Origin: Ciborinia camelliae
Lineage: Eukaryota > Ascomycota > Leotiomycetes > Helotiales > Sclerotiniaceae
Direction: 5' to 3'
Assembly (NCBI GenBank): GCA_025890175.1
Contig: JANPYM010000008.1
Span: 1,775,650 to 1,839,649, forward strand
Length of the DNA stretch: 64,000 bases
Made by a program: the position numbers and the translations under genes. The notes beneath the pieces were generated by a model, which had not been told where the DNA came from, ran no database searches, and worked only from the letters and a program-made list of their open reading frames with translations. Below are positions 34,801 through 48,027 of this stretch, piece by piece; the stretch's first letter is position 1; the number at the start of each line of letters is the position of its first letter.

Positions 34801-36336
34801 GATACAGAAAAAGAAATAGAGCTTGAGAAACACGAAGGGCTTTTATAGTCAAACTCTAGCAATATTGTTCGAAAACTAGAGCTATGCCAGACGATCAGTA
34901 TCAATCTGGCTCCCATTCTCGATGATATCCGGCAATCCTCTCATATTATTATTATTAGGCAATATATTGATTTCACATTTAACGCTTTGTATCCAGCGTG
35001 TTCAGGTGCAGCCTGACACAAAAATTCCTCGGGGATTCCCAAACATAATGTTGTGTGCTTTGACTCCTGGTTTGTGAGGTCGTTGACCTTCCCCCAACTT
35101 TCCTATTCCAAGTAGAAAGAGAAGACGGCGGGCCACCAAAAGGCGGGAAAAGACTCGCAAAAATCCCTGTTGGGGTGCACCAAAATTTATCGGTTCATAG
35201 TTGATGAGGCCAGGAGCCGAAGGAGAAGTGCAGAAGACTTTATGTTTGCAGCCGCCTGTAGAGGCGTGGAGTGAATATATTGCGGGGTGGGCTAATAAGT
35301 ATTGGTTTTATTTGTGAAGTTCATTTAGATGAATCAATGGAAGATCAGTGAATCTTTGAAGGGAATTGTTCCACTGATGATGGTATTCCCGGATCTTGAT
35401 AAGTAGTGGCAAGATATCGAAAAAAAAGAGGCATTGGATGTTCTGCTGGCTTCTGTTGGTCTATTTTCATTGAGAAAAATGGGACTACCTGTTCAAGTGA
35501 TACTTATGCAGGCGAGTTGCGATGTTGCAAATGTTATCGTGGAGAACTATTGTTCGTTATGTCATTTTTAGCATCGTAGTTTAATTTTCACCATCCTGCG
35601 AAATCCTCGGTTGCTGTATGTGTATAAATGCTGAGAACCTTGGGTCAAGTACTTAAGGGTCGAATTAGATTAAAGCAAAGTGTGGATATGCGGAGTCATT
35701 TAGATATACATGATGATCATGTTATAGAATGAAGTAGGAGGGAGAAGGTTATATAAATTAACTCAAGGATTAATCAGGGACTACGGGGTTACTAACGATC
35801 ATCTTCATCTGCGCAGACATCACAGGCTATCTGGGGTTTGAAGTAAAGGACCTTGCCAGGAAAGGTGCGGAGGCCTTTGTATAGTTTGTATACTAGAAAA
35901 CCGTGGCCCTACTGTCGTGAGAACTGTTTTGCATTGTTTTATTTGTCTTGGGGCACTTTTGATTCCGGGAAATTGCATACACGCTCACAACAACCTAATT
36001 TCATTAACCTTATAATCACAGATCAGAATGGCATAGGCTAAATTTATACTGAAATTTTGAAGCAAAAGAATAATTTCAATTTGATAAGTAAGTTAAAGTA
36101 ACTAATTCCACTTGAACCCTGTGAGTCGTGAGTCATAAGTCGCAAGTCATAAGTCATAAGTCGTGACAACCATTCCGCTTCACAAACCAAGTCAAAGAGA
36201 AACTGATAAGGAAACTTCAAATCCTTTCCAAAATCAACCCTAAGAAATACTGACAAGGAGACTTCAAATCCTTTGCAAAATAAACTGAGACTAGCATTAA
36301 AATACCAATAAGCCGAGAAACAGTGACTGGCAAAGT
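31803..36336. other. 4.5-kb AT-rich gene desert
   Basis: Many short open frames on both strands (for example 31862-32185 +, 33801-34208 -) but none with splice context, codon character or motifs I can support. It may contain further decayed genes. Confidence 0.45.
36118..36170 (+). repeat. AAGTCATAAGTC short tandem repeat
   Basis: Five or six imperfect copies of (G/A)AGTC(A/G)(T/C)(A/G), including GTCATAAGTCATAAGTCGTG. Confidence 0.7.
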
Positions 36337-36350
36337 TCAAACCCTTAGAA
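36185..36350 (+). repeat. imperfect ~52-bp tandem repeat running into the 3' end of the Hint gene
   Basis: The words ACTGATAAGGAAACTTCAAA and ACTGACAAGGAGACTTCAAA, each followed by TCCTTT(C/G)CAAAAT, are about 52 bp apart. A third, more diverged copy (GTGACTGGCAAAGTTCAAAC) overlaps the last codons of the gene at 36337-42115. Confidence 0.6.
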
Positions 36351-39300
36351 ACACAAACTCAATCTGGCATGTATCCTTCAGCCCAACCTCAATAACTTCG
36401 ATCCAGCTAGTCGATTTCTCCTTATCATCACCTTTATTATTGATCTTTCCTGTCCAGATTGACTGGAATGCTTCACCAGCCTTTAGAACGAGGTTAGTCA
36501 AACTGCTAGATGTTTCTGCTGGGGGACCGGCTGCTTGGAGATCGTATTCGTAGTAATTCGATTCGGTTCCCAGCTTTGAGGGGTTGGGCAATTGTGAACC
36601 CGCGGTACTCCTGGGAGTGACATACGTATGCCCGTTTTTATCTTTATCGGGATCAGTATCAGCGACCCATACGATTTTATCGGTGTTATCAGCCCCATTT
36701 CGGAAGAGACAGACACCATCATCGCCAGAGTAAAGAGTGATAGTAGTGTGTGATATAGTTACATCACTGGAGGATTTGTTCTCACCAGTGATGGTGATGG
36801 CTTTCACTTCACCTGCAGTGGCTTGAGAAGCAGAAATTGTGTACGTGAGCTGTGGCTGGGGGGCAATATCAAAGGTTGAAATGAGGCTATGTGCCTTATC
36901 TTTGATGAAATCGGCAATTGGGTCTGGAGGCGATTGTTTTTTGACGAAGAGGTTGATGAAGAGCTGGACGATCATGAGAACTATCCCAATCACAGCTAAA
37001 ACAGCGCCGAGTATAGGCAAAGCAGCGCTCAAGGCGCCAGTGACGGCCCACAAGCCTGCTGAAGCACCCACATCAATGATGTCTAGAAAAACAGTCAAGC
37101 CTTGAACGATGATGTTGAGCACCCCTAGAACCTTTTCAGTATCAGACATGGAGCTCCAATTAGTCGCCAATGAAAAAGACATGGCAACGACTAAGCCAAC
37201 TCCAAGAATGGCGTTGAGCATGCGTAGCACGTTGCCAGAAATATTGAACTTCGAGGCCAAGTCTTCATAGCCCGGCGGAATATCGTCGGTCAGGTCTCCA
37301 ATGTCTTCATTCCAGGTTTCCTCTCCAGACTCTGTGGGAACCCCATCGCCATGAATACCGTCTGCAATTGCCACACGATAATCTTCATCGCCTGTAATAT
37401 CTTGGGCTACCTCTTGCAGTTTGTCACTACTCTCCGCAATCTCATCTGCGAGGCCGTCATTGAGAGCCTCCATATTGAAATCGTCGGTGGGCGTAGAGGC
37501 TGGCTTTGACTTGAAGTTTTTGAAAGCATCAATCGCTTTATCGACACCCCCAACTACCATTCGAACTACTTCAATTATCACAACTGCTCGTTGAGGGTTC
37601 GATAGGTCGTTCCAGTTGGTCACCAAGCCCCAAATACTCACTGCGGCGATGGCGAGACTAACGCCAACCTGTCCATTATCTAGATATCAGCTCAATTCTT
37701 GTGTGCGTGGCAGCAGATAAGATGTGGACTGACCATGCATATGCTTGAAATGCCTTTTAACATGCCAACCGCGGGAAGCGATGAGGTAAACTTCTCAGCT
37801 GCTTGATCAAAAGCTTGGCCTACCCACTTCCAGAGTGCAGTACCCCCAAATGCAGTCTGTAGCCCCTTTCCAATGTATGAAAACCATGTTGATAATTCCT
37901 GCACAAATATGGTGCTTTTCTCCAATATTGCAGCTGCTCTAGTCTTCGCGTCAGCCTGCTGATCCAAGTCGTTTTGTTCTTCAAAGTCGGTGATATCTTT
38001 CAGTAGCGCGTCCTGCACAGCTTTGGAGATGGTAGGGTCGTCATTTAGAATAGCCTCGATGAGATCTTTCAAGGAATCATGGAGCCATTGGTATTTTGAG
38101 TCCTGGTCGCCTGGCTCAAGATTTGCAGCCTTCCCGCCATGTTTCAATGCAAAAGTCATGAAAGTAGTGAAGAAGTTCTGAGCCCAATCTGTAGTTTTAG
38201 ATGAATCCAAAGCATCTAGGATATTGCACATCTTGTTGACTACATTGTTACCCTGAGAAAAAAGTTTAATTCAGTTTCGGTTAAGACTTGAAACATAAAA
38301 TCAGATATTATAAACAAAGCGAGGAGATACTCACATCCTGCATTGGAAAATGAGTCCATCTGTTTAAATTACCAGTGTTGGACGAAATCGAATCATAAAG
38401 ATTCGATGCCCAGTCTTGAGTTTGATCGTTCAGATATGGGTCCAATTTGTCTTTGTATGTCTGATACATTGCCACTCGCGAACTAAATCGGTTGATATCA
38501 TTGTATTCTTCACTTTGCGATAGACTGTTCTTGCCATTACCCTGCCACCAGTACCAGAGATTCTTCATCTCTTGATCTGTGAAAGAACTCATGTATTTTT
38601 GAGTTCTGCCAACATAGCGACAAATAAAAGCTGGGCCATACTTTTCTTTGAAGAATGTTTTAAGATTAGATGGCAGGTTGTCCGCCAGATTCGCCGGGAG
38701 ATCATCTGGAACGCTTGGTTTTACTACTTGAAGGATCTTTTCCCGTTGGGTGTCATCCATATGGCAATACATCATTTTATGAATATATCCCTGAGTAACA
38801 TCGTGCAGCTAAGTTCGAGTCAGTTTTTTGTCTGCTCCCAGATTGAGGAAAGATGTTGGTACAACTTACTGATTTTTCATCGTATGTTTCGAAATCAATA
38901 AGATTCTGAACGCTTTTGTCATCATCGCTGAGACCCAATAGACTCTCAGTTACCTTGGCGGGTTGAAGTTTGTTATTCGATAGGTGAGTTTCTCCAGGCT
39001 TCGAGACCAACTCATAGGCACGAGAGATCTTTGAGCGACCAGCAGTAACTGTGGCAGAGCTTATGTTTTTTCCTTTAATGAAATGACTGGTTTCTGCGTT
39101 AGTCTGGTGTTGATGAATTCTTTTTCCGTTACTATGAAGCTTACCGTTCCCCTTTGTATCCTCGTTTTGTAGGATCATATTCGTAAAAGAAGCCCGTGAA
39201 AAAATCGTAGCCACCATCAATTGTTAAAGTCATCTCCGGAAAGAGCGCAGGCAGGGTAATGTCAATATCCAGATTGGATTTGAAGCCAACACTCCATGTT

Positions 39301-42115
39301 TTGTTCACGTCAAGGCCAGTATCAGAAATAAAAGGAACAAGAGTCGCACGGTTGAATTGTACCGAGTGTATCTGGTCACTGCCTTTGAATGTCGACGAGG
39401 CGTCGTAGTAGGAGCCAAGCTGTTGACCAAATTTTTGGTTGATCTGATCTCGCAGCGTATCTAACTGAAGAAGTTTTATCGCGGGAACAACTATTTCGCC
39501 GTCGTAATAGCCATCTTCATAAGTTCCTGCATCTATAGGTTCTTGTGGATCGGTTCGCTGGTCATCGGGAGGGTAAACACTTTTATCCATTGTAACTTGC
39601 CATTGACAAAACGGCTCCCAGTTATCATCATCTCCACTTGAACTTGTATAACTGCCTGCCAATCGATCAAGACTGCATGCTTTGGCTTCGAATGTATGAA
39701 CTTCATCTCGCTGAGGAACTTCCTGGTCCTCTTCTTCGGAAGATAGGTAGATGACTCCTTGTCCTACTATGGCCTTAGGGCAAATCTTAAACACGCCATG
39801 TTCAAAAAGGTTGGTTTGTTCCAGCTCCCTTGTCCATCGAAACTGCCTCTTTCTTGAGTCATATGTGTTTCGAGGATGCACTTCTCCATTTACTAGAAGG
39901 TAGCCATCAATCAGGCTCAAAGTGGGAAGTTCATATCCAGCTGGTAGTCGATCAGGGTGATGAGCTTTGAGGCGGAATCCTCTCGTGAGACGATCAATAG
40001 GAATACCCTTGATAACTTTTAAAGCCTTAATCGTGTTCATATGTTCTGTGATATCGAGAGGATTTGTCGATTTCAAAAAAGTGTGTTCCTTCCCATCTGG
40101 AGAGTTGTATTGTCCAAACAATTCCCAGTTCAGCCGTTGATAAATGGCTTGAACTTCAAACTTTCCGAACATGTTCCTCAACTCCTGACAATGAGACAAA
40201 AGACCTAACCTCTTATCTCCTGGGACTTTGCGAAGCATCTCTACCGTCTCCCTCAATGTGTGATGTGGAGCGTTCGTGTCAACCAAATATCCGTCGGCGT
40301 GGTAGGTCTGGGAATTTCCAGGCAATAAAAGATTGAATGCGCCTTCCAATACACATTGCTTGGTTTTCTCAATTGATTTGATCTCAACAGCTATATATTC
40401 ATTTCCCTGCAGGCGAAATAAAACGTGTCCGGTAGCGAGCTTGCCAATGCGACGATATGGGTTGAAATGCTGTGCTTGTTCTGGGTCAACTGCGCGAAGC
40501 CCTGTGCTTGTATGAAATACTTGTGAGCTAAGGGTCCAAGGCACCTCTCCATCTAAAAAAGTTTACGTCAGTGTGACTTTTCTGATTGCTTTTAACTTTA
40601 AATCTGTACTCACTAAAGCCAACTAGATCTGCCTTTAGAGATTCCCGAACAGGCCTACAAAAGCCCAGGACAGACGAGTTGGATTGTTTGCAAACCAGGA
40701 CTCTATCTCCTGAACTTATGGCTTCAATTGGTCGTGATTCTCCATTGGAAAGGGCAATTGGAGTTCCAGGTAAGACAATGTTCTTTGGGGACTGGTTAAA
40801 TGTCGACAGACCCGGTTCACTGATCACAGGAAGATAATATTGACCCCATTGATAATCGTCTTCTTGTGAAATGTATGCTATATGTGAAAGTTAGAACGAA
40901 AGGTAGGAGTCTCATAATGTGACAGACAGAAGTAACAAATTTGACAGAAAGTTCAAAGGATATATAACATACCCCCGCCTTCCCATTCCTGAATCCAAGC
41001 ATATTCTTGTCCTATAAAAGCGTTGGTCATTCCACTGTGCCAGATTGGAAGGATTTGAGAATCCCAAAGGCTTGCCATGCTTGTACAATATGACTGCCAC
41101 GCATTTACTATATCCTGTTGATTTTTCAGTCGGCTCAGACTGTCTTTCAGCTCTTTAGTGTAATCTTCATCGTCAAATGCACTAACGGCCATGTCGTAGA
41201 ATGTCTTTGTGACATCCCAGGTAGGCGCAGGCTGCTGAATGTTGGTGATATCATTAGGTGGACAGAGTCCAATTGTAGCTATTTGACCACAGAACTTGAC
41301 GATGTTGTCCGTTTCATCTGGATCCCCTTTGGCGTATTCTCCCCATAAAGTGTAAGACCATTGGCTCAAAACATGACAACTGGCCCTTTGTTGATAGTCA
41401 GTGACCAAAGCAGAGGGCGTGGTGCGATAAACATGGTCCCTGTCCTGCATATAGTCTGCTATCATAAGCCACGCAATGCTGAAAAAATGATCGCCCCTGG
41501 CCATGTCGGTCCGTAACTCATTTACAACAAACCTTCTTGAGGTAACTAAGTCATTGCAAGAATCCCGAAAGCCAGGATAATTCCAGAGGTATTCCATGTT
41601 AGGTTTGCTTTGAGAGTCCAGTTCTCGATTGAGGTGTTCTCCAAAACAAAATCCCATGAGATTTGTAACGCATTCAAGGTAGCGAATTTTACTATTGTCC
41701 TATCTCGTAATTTTAGCATGAATATTTAGCAGTTGTTCGGTTTCTATAAAGGTTGAAATAGATTTAATAGTACTTCAAAGCTACTTACATCGCTCACATA
41801 CTGCTTCAAGTGATCACTGTCATCGTATTTGTCCTCAACATTAGCGATTCCGCTAGCGACTGAAGGAATCGAAAGCCTGTTTAGCAAATCAGGGATGTAG
41901 AAAATATCGATATACCCAGTATCGTCATTAGGGTCCTGATCCTCGGGGTATGGAGGAGCAGTTGGAATATAGTCGTAGATATACGGGTTATCTCTCCCAA
42001 ATGTCCCTCGAACCTTGTTATGCAGCCGATTGACATAGTCACTGAAGACCAAGGACTTGGCAGCTTGAACACCTTTAACGGCCTCCTGAAATACTTCGTC
42101 AATATCGCTTGACAT
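36337..42115 (-). CDS. giant protein with internal degenerate Hint domain and hydrophobic C-terminal region (1755 aa)
   Basis: Eight exons on the minus strand: 42115-41789, 41699-40973, 40877-40614, 40552-39145, 39086-38870, 38808-38335, 38252-37734, 37668-36337; every junction is GT-AG and in phase. No signal peptide. Residues about 386-533 resemble a Hint (hedgehog/intein-type) fold: LPGTPIALSNGESRPIEAIS then SGDRVLV, later HTSTGLRAVDP, NPYRRIGKLATGHVLF and TYHADGYLV. The canonical first Cys is missing (Leu387 or neighbour) and the final His-Asn is replaced by DTN, so splicing or cleavage seems lost. Hydrophobic helices lie at about 1460-1482, 1493-1512 and 1515-1555, followed by a beta-rich C-terminal domain. 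Hint domains in other systems often sit in polymorphic-toxin or self-processing proteins; for this protein a role is unknown. No TM-free enzyme motif was recognised. Confidence 0.75.
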
Positions 42116-43173
42116 TGCGATGTATTTAGTAGGATGTTGGTGGAAATGTATTGGGCAGAATGTATATAGGTGGTGGTGTGTGGTGATATATTCTGTAGGT
42201 TGTTGGTGGTAATGTGTTGAAGAGAGGGTATGTGGTCAGGTGAGTAAAATATAGATGATATTGTAGATTTTGGTTGGGTTGTGAAATATAGAGAAGGATG
42301 GGAGATAGTTATTATAGCGAAGAACTTGTCCCTCCACACTTCAACATCTTCCGTTTAAATGATATAGAATTTCACTCGGCCACTTGACCGATTCCTGAAG
42401 AAAGGCTGACTGAGAGGCTCGAACAAGCACGGGGTATTGCCGAATCTTGATCTATTAGGTGATACTCAAAATTGCATTTAAAATATCCGAGAACACAGTG
42501 TTTAATGCATCAAGGTGAACAGAAGATGCATATACGACTTTTGGCGCATTGTACAACATCTATTTGAGTTCATATCCAGTGTTGTGAGGATTGTTTATGC
42601 CTGGCTTCTAAGGCATCAACATATTTGTATTTAGTCGAGAGATTCCATCTCTCGAACACACTAGCCTTCCCATAATACCAATAAGCCTTCTATATAATCC
42701 TTGCCTCAGTGTGGAGTAGGTACGACGGAACAAAAAGAAAGGATTGCATATTCGCTTAACCGCTTAACCCATCGCTGTAACAAATCCAATCTAGTATCTA
42801 CTACTTACTCTATGGATACTCTAAGTCGCATGTGTATCCCCTAATAATTTTTAGTAGATATGGATCTGCTACGATATGTATCAATCAATATATCTCGGGT
42901 TCAGCCAGCCAACAACGCCATTGCCTACAGCTAGGCAGGAAGGAGGTGATTCCGGGGCCGAGCCACATTTCAATTTCAACGATCCGGGCCTTGTAGCACC
43001 TTGGAAGATCCCGAACCAATTGCAAGATAGCTTAGCGACATCATGACATCCCGTCCTGACCATGCGTTTCTGTAGTAGCTCATTAGTGACTCCCGAGGTC
43101 TTCAACGCCTCTTTCTTATGTTTTCAAATGCAGACCACATTGCAGATTTCGCAAATGAAATTTGGTAGACCAC

Positions 43174-43215
43174 ATTGCGGGGTCATTGCGGGGTCGTTGC
43201 GGGGTCGTTGCGGGG
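43174..43215 (+). repeat. 11-bp minisatellite (RTTGCGGGGTC)n
   Basis: Nearly four copies: ATTGCGGGGTC twice, GTTGCGGGGTC once, then GTTGCGGGG. Confidence 0.85.
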
Positions 43216-46200
43216 AAAGCAAGAACACCAATCAGCGTCAGGTAGAGACATTCATCTATCACCCTCTCCCAGCCAGCTATCACATGAAATGAAACATCAC
43301 CAAGGAGAAATGATTGGGAACCAATGATAGCCCCACGGGAGATTCTAGAATATGTTATACAAAAGGTCGAAGCCCAAGATCAAAAGCGACGCATAGTAGC
43401 CAGTTGGAAGATTTTGGGACAGTGGAGATATGCGCAATATCGGTGCCGGTCCATGAATAAGCCACAAATCGAATTTAGCATCCATATCAATCTATTGATA
43501 TCTGCATCGCATCGATGCTTTGCATGATCTCCCCCGGAATACCCTACCGGGCCCGTCATAGAACGCTATTCCGGAGAATATGAACTTTGAAGCTGTATCT
43601 CAAGCGGAAGTTTTCGCCAGATCAAGTCAATCTATTGTTGATATTATTATTGTGTATCGAGCTAGTGTATGTAGAACTATTTTATATCAACACAATCAAT
43701 AGCGTCCTTCGAGCAGCTAAAGGCGCTCGTTCCTCGCACTGTTGTGTCATGTTTGATTATTTCATAACGAGTTTCAGCTGTCAGCTCTCGGGAACTTAAC
43801 TCAAAGGAGATAAGAGAAGCAGATATCCAAGGATGGTTAGAAAATTGCTATGCAGATAATCCGAATCGTCCAGCAATCGTGCCTTGATCTTGTGCGGCGT
43901 GCCCGTAGTTCAATCAGTGAGCGGGACTGATGTCTCTGCAAGCATACCATCAACACCTTGACAGTTTTGAGTCTGCGTCGTGGCTTCTGTTCACGGGCTA
44001 GATACCGTTGGCTGTTTCTCTTCGAGCCATCTTAGCTTGCACAGCCGTCAATTGATGTATGTTTGAGAACTTTGGGTAAGAGGCTTGGATTAAGTACTCA
44101 AGAGTTATAGTAGATGAGAGTATAATTTGGAGCTGCGCAGCATTCAGGCGGACCTCCTGATCATATCATCGGATTAGTGTTTACTTGGTTAATTAATTGC
44201 TTTCAGCTTCCTAATGAAAGTCCATTTGGTATACACTATCATTTGTTGTTGCTCACTAGTTTCACTACATACCATAATGCACCACAACATACCTATTTTT
44301 TCAATCATACATAGACATTCAGAAGTTATGCAGAGTGAGTCGGTGCCGTGTGATCAAAACTTCTAGCTCAAGAAGCAACTATGTGTACAGGATTTGGTAT
44401 GTCGGGCAATATTGGCGCCCAAGATATTCTCCAGGCCTTGAGGTAATTCGTTCTACAAGAACTCATCTAAAGTCATTCAAATCCTTACCAAGTAAACTCA
44501 ATCACGATCACCATACTATACATATATCTCCAAAAGTATCTCCTATCTCCCCAAAAAAAACATATCTCATCCAAACTGCACAATGCGGTCATCAAAGTGA
44601 ATGCCACCAATCAGCAAAAAGGTCAAAAGTTTTGTTGCATATCTAAAGAAAAGTAATCGACAACTTCAAATTTAGCGTCTTTTTGTCAAGATTATGTTTG
44701 CTGGGAATAAGCGCATACTTTATTTTTATTTCCGGTGAAGATTTTGGGTTTCGGTAAACCTTTCGGGAGTGTGTTCGGGCCGAAACTTTCGGGCCGGATC
44801 AAGGATGTCGGGTCATGATGGTAAGCGAAGGGGGTTTTGAGTGGAACATAAAAGCTTGAGGGTCAGTACGAGGATCAATATGATAAAGAACGTGAATACT
44901 CTGTGCACAAAGGTGGAAGAATGATTTAACAGACTAAGAGGCCGGGACTACTTGCTTGAATTCTGCGGGAGGTGGTGATATCTCACGCAGTCTGAAGTTT
45001 ACCCACTTGATGTAGATTTTTGGGACATGGGAACGTAAATCTCGAGATTTGTATCTAGCTCTGGAAACGCCAAGGTATCTAGATCAGATCACTTTAATTC
45101 TCAAGAACATTCTATACTTTACTTGCAGATATTGGGCATTTAGTTTCTGGGAATTAGGATCTCGATGAGTATCTTCATTGTCGGTGTTCACCATCCATTT
45201 ACGCGACAATCTTAGGCAGGATGGATAGAGATGAAATTCAGATGGTGCAAGTGAATCCATGAGCTTGATGTTTGGGAAAAACATCTTCTGGTGTCGTATT
45301 TATCTGAAGATGGCCGACAAGTGGTCTGACTTTATTAAGCTTTATTTGTCAACAGGTTTATTATGTAGGAAATGGTATTGTATGCTTGATGTGAATAATT
45401 GGATGATTCGTATTGTCTTCATATACTCCCCGTGGAAGTTTACACTGGTACCTTCTCATTCAGCTAATGCTCGTACTCTAGGTGGAGAATTGTTTCTAAA
45501 TTAGCTAATGGATGGGATTTCTGTGCGAGGTCATTTGCTCATAGTCATCTAGTCATCTAGTGACCTGAGATATGGATACTACCGGCATAATAAATATTCA
45601 CCTAAAAGAAAAGGATCCAGGATGCAATGAAGTTGGACACATAAAAGCATGTCTACCCACTTCATCTTCTAGATCAATCTACAATACTGAAGAAAGGTTG
45701 GGGCCTGACTGCGGGAAAAAATCGTTGATACTAATCCACTTATGAGGCAGGGTCCACTATGTGTTTCTTGATTTTGACATCCTATCATGATTGGATATGA
45801 TCTCGGATTTGAAGAGTGAAACCAATGACGCTCACTTGCTTCGCATAAACAACAGCGGTCAATCAACTTCTCAATTATATGCGGCACTGTTACATTCATC
45901 TGAACGTTACTTATTGTCGCTGTCACTTTTCAAATATACATAAACCATTTCAAATACACATGAACCAGCTAATTTCTCTCTTTGCGAGCACGTATGCGGC
46001 CCGGGTATGAGATTCAGAAAAAGAAATTCAAACGCACATCTTTTTACTTCGTATACCTTGACTTATCTAGAACGAAGGCTGGAGACTTCAGGAATATTGG
46101 AAGTCAGACCATCTTTTTATGCTACATGCTCAGCAGAGCTTCGTGATACCAAGTCGAACTATCCCTTTCGTGGGCTAGTGCTGGAAATAACGCCTCGGTG

Positions 46201-47072
46201 TCAAGCCTGAAGGTGTGGAAAGTACCTAGGTAGGTAAGCTCATATTGTATAGAAACCCCTTTCTGGATTTGCGGAAGGGAAGTGTTGAGATGTGGTGAGG
46301 GGTAATAAATCAGTGAATGGCTGAGTGTTCACCATAAACTCTACGGTAGCACCTTAGCGTGTATTATTTTGAAGTTACTGGTAATGCATAAAAGGGTTGT
46401 TCGACAAGCTCTTGTAAACATTTATCCACGGGTCGGAAGAAGAATTGAGGGATGAGTTTGCTGAGATATGCGACCCAACCTGGTGGTTACCTATGTGAGA
46501 ATTTTACAGTTCTATGGGATTCGTGGTTGATTTTATCGAACCTGGAACGCTATTTGTTGTCGAGGGGGTTTTGACTGTTATTTTCTCTATAGACGGTGGT
46601 TCAAATTACGAGACAGCGGGAGTGTGAGAAAGGGTAAAGAGACAGTGATAATAGGAAGTTGAGATTGGATGTAACTTTTTGACATAGGATGATTGCTACA
46701 ATTACAGCTCATATTTCAGTTTCCTGTACGCACTATCTGGGTATACGGGACCTCAGTCATGACTACTATGGAAACTTGACGAAGAAAGGTAAATGCTTCA
46801 TTGTTGGTCAAGTTGTCACAAACAGTGGAGTTGCCACGAACCTTGAGGACGGAGGTAAAATATTTATGGGTGAGGCGTAGCCTCCTGGCATGAATGACAC
46901 TTCTACCGTACCTACTTAAGCGCATCTTCCAACGAAGTAAATTTATGGCACGTGCAACCAAATGATCATAATGAAGCTATCCGACCTAGTAGTACTTCTA
47001 GTACCTAAGACCCACCTCCCAGCCAAACATATATATTCCCAAATATGTCGACAAACATTCAAGCACACCTAC

Positions 47073-47092
47073 GCCTCGCTGGCGCAGCGGTA
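47073..47092 (+). other. possible tRNA 5' fragment
   Basis: GCCTCGCTGGCGCAGCGGTA looks like the acceptor and box A part of a fungal elongator tRNA-Met. The sequence after it cannot form D, anticodon or T arms, so there is no intact tRNA. Confidence 0.3.
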
Positions 47093-47733
47093 GAATTCAT
47101 CATTCCCGAAGAATGTTGTCCGCCTTTCTACTTAGCTATTGGAGGTGTTTCGATCGGACAGTGACATTGTTCTGTATATTAACGGTAACGTTCAGGTATA
47201 CAAACAATGGATCATTGGGGCATTAGAGCGTCGCGCTCTTAAGCTTTTGTCATTTTGGATATCGGAATGTGGTTTTTGTGGGGCAACTCCACTTGTTGGA
47301 GGGGAGGAGATGGGGTGGAATGGGGATGGATACTTTTTTATTACTTTGACCATTGATTTTAGAACTGTTTTTTCTTTTGGTTTTGTTTGCTGTGGGTTAG
47401 GTATGTATTGTATTGAATTCTGTTTTTCTCCTGGCTACAGAATATTGGTGTGGGAAATAATATATATGTACATTTGAGATAAGTAGATACCTAGGTATGA
47501 TGAAGTCATTTATGAAGTTGGAGGCACGCAGACATTGTTCCTTCTCTTTTGACCTGCTTCTAATAAAAGCGTGACTACCACTACCACTACCACAACTTTG
47601 GAAGGAGCTGTCACCCAGTATCCTCACCTTCATTCCCTTTCCATCATAACAGAAGTGTAAAAAGACTGTCCTAACCCAAAAGTGGACTCGCACCAAATGG
47701 AATCTGTCAGAATCAGAATTTCACTTTCGCGTT

Positions 47734-47787
47734 TCTCCATTCTCATCTCCATTCTCATCTCCATTCTCATCTCCATTCTCATCTCCG
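47734..47787 (+). repeat. 12-bp tandem repeat (TCTCCATTCTCA)n
   Basis: About 4.5 perfect copies. Confidence 0.85.
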
Positions 47788-47848
47788 ACACAACGAAACA
47801 CGTTCTCCCTCCCACATCAACTCTGAAATCCAACCTTCAGAGCTTGAG

Positions 47849-47872
47849 TATTCGTATTCGTATTCGTATTCA
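47849..47872 (+). repeat. 6-bp tandem repeat (TATTCG)n
   Basis: Four copies about 150 bp before the first member of the coiled-coil gene array. Confidence 0.8.
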
Positions 47873-48027
47873 ATTAAGTAAGGAGATCTTTCATTCATTA
47901 TTTCCATTTTATTCTGTGCGGGTATTTTCGAGGTCGCAAATGTGACCATATTACACACCATCCAGCACTTCAGATTTAACTTGATTTTCAATTCTCTAAT
48001 TTGCTGCAGAACTGCTACATCGCAAAT

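Larger units (their letters stand above)
42116..48027. other. 5.9-kb gene-poor region
   Basis: No supported gene. It carries the promoter of the 1755-aa gene (GTGGTGG/TGTTGGTGG-rich leader at 42125-42240), an 11-bp minisatellite at 43174, a tRNA-like fragment at 47073, two short repeats at 47734-47871, and CCTAGG palindromes at 46223 and 47488. Confidence 0.5.

Noticed and set aside
43860..43930. Possible tRNA (GTAGTTCAATCAGTGAGCGGGA)
   Set aside because: Resembles a box A only; no matching acceptor stem or T arm could be found nearby.
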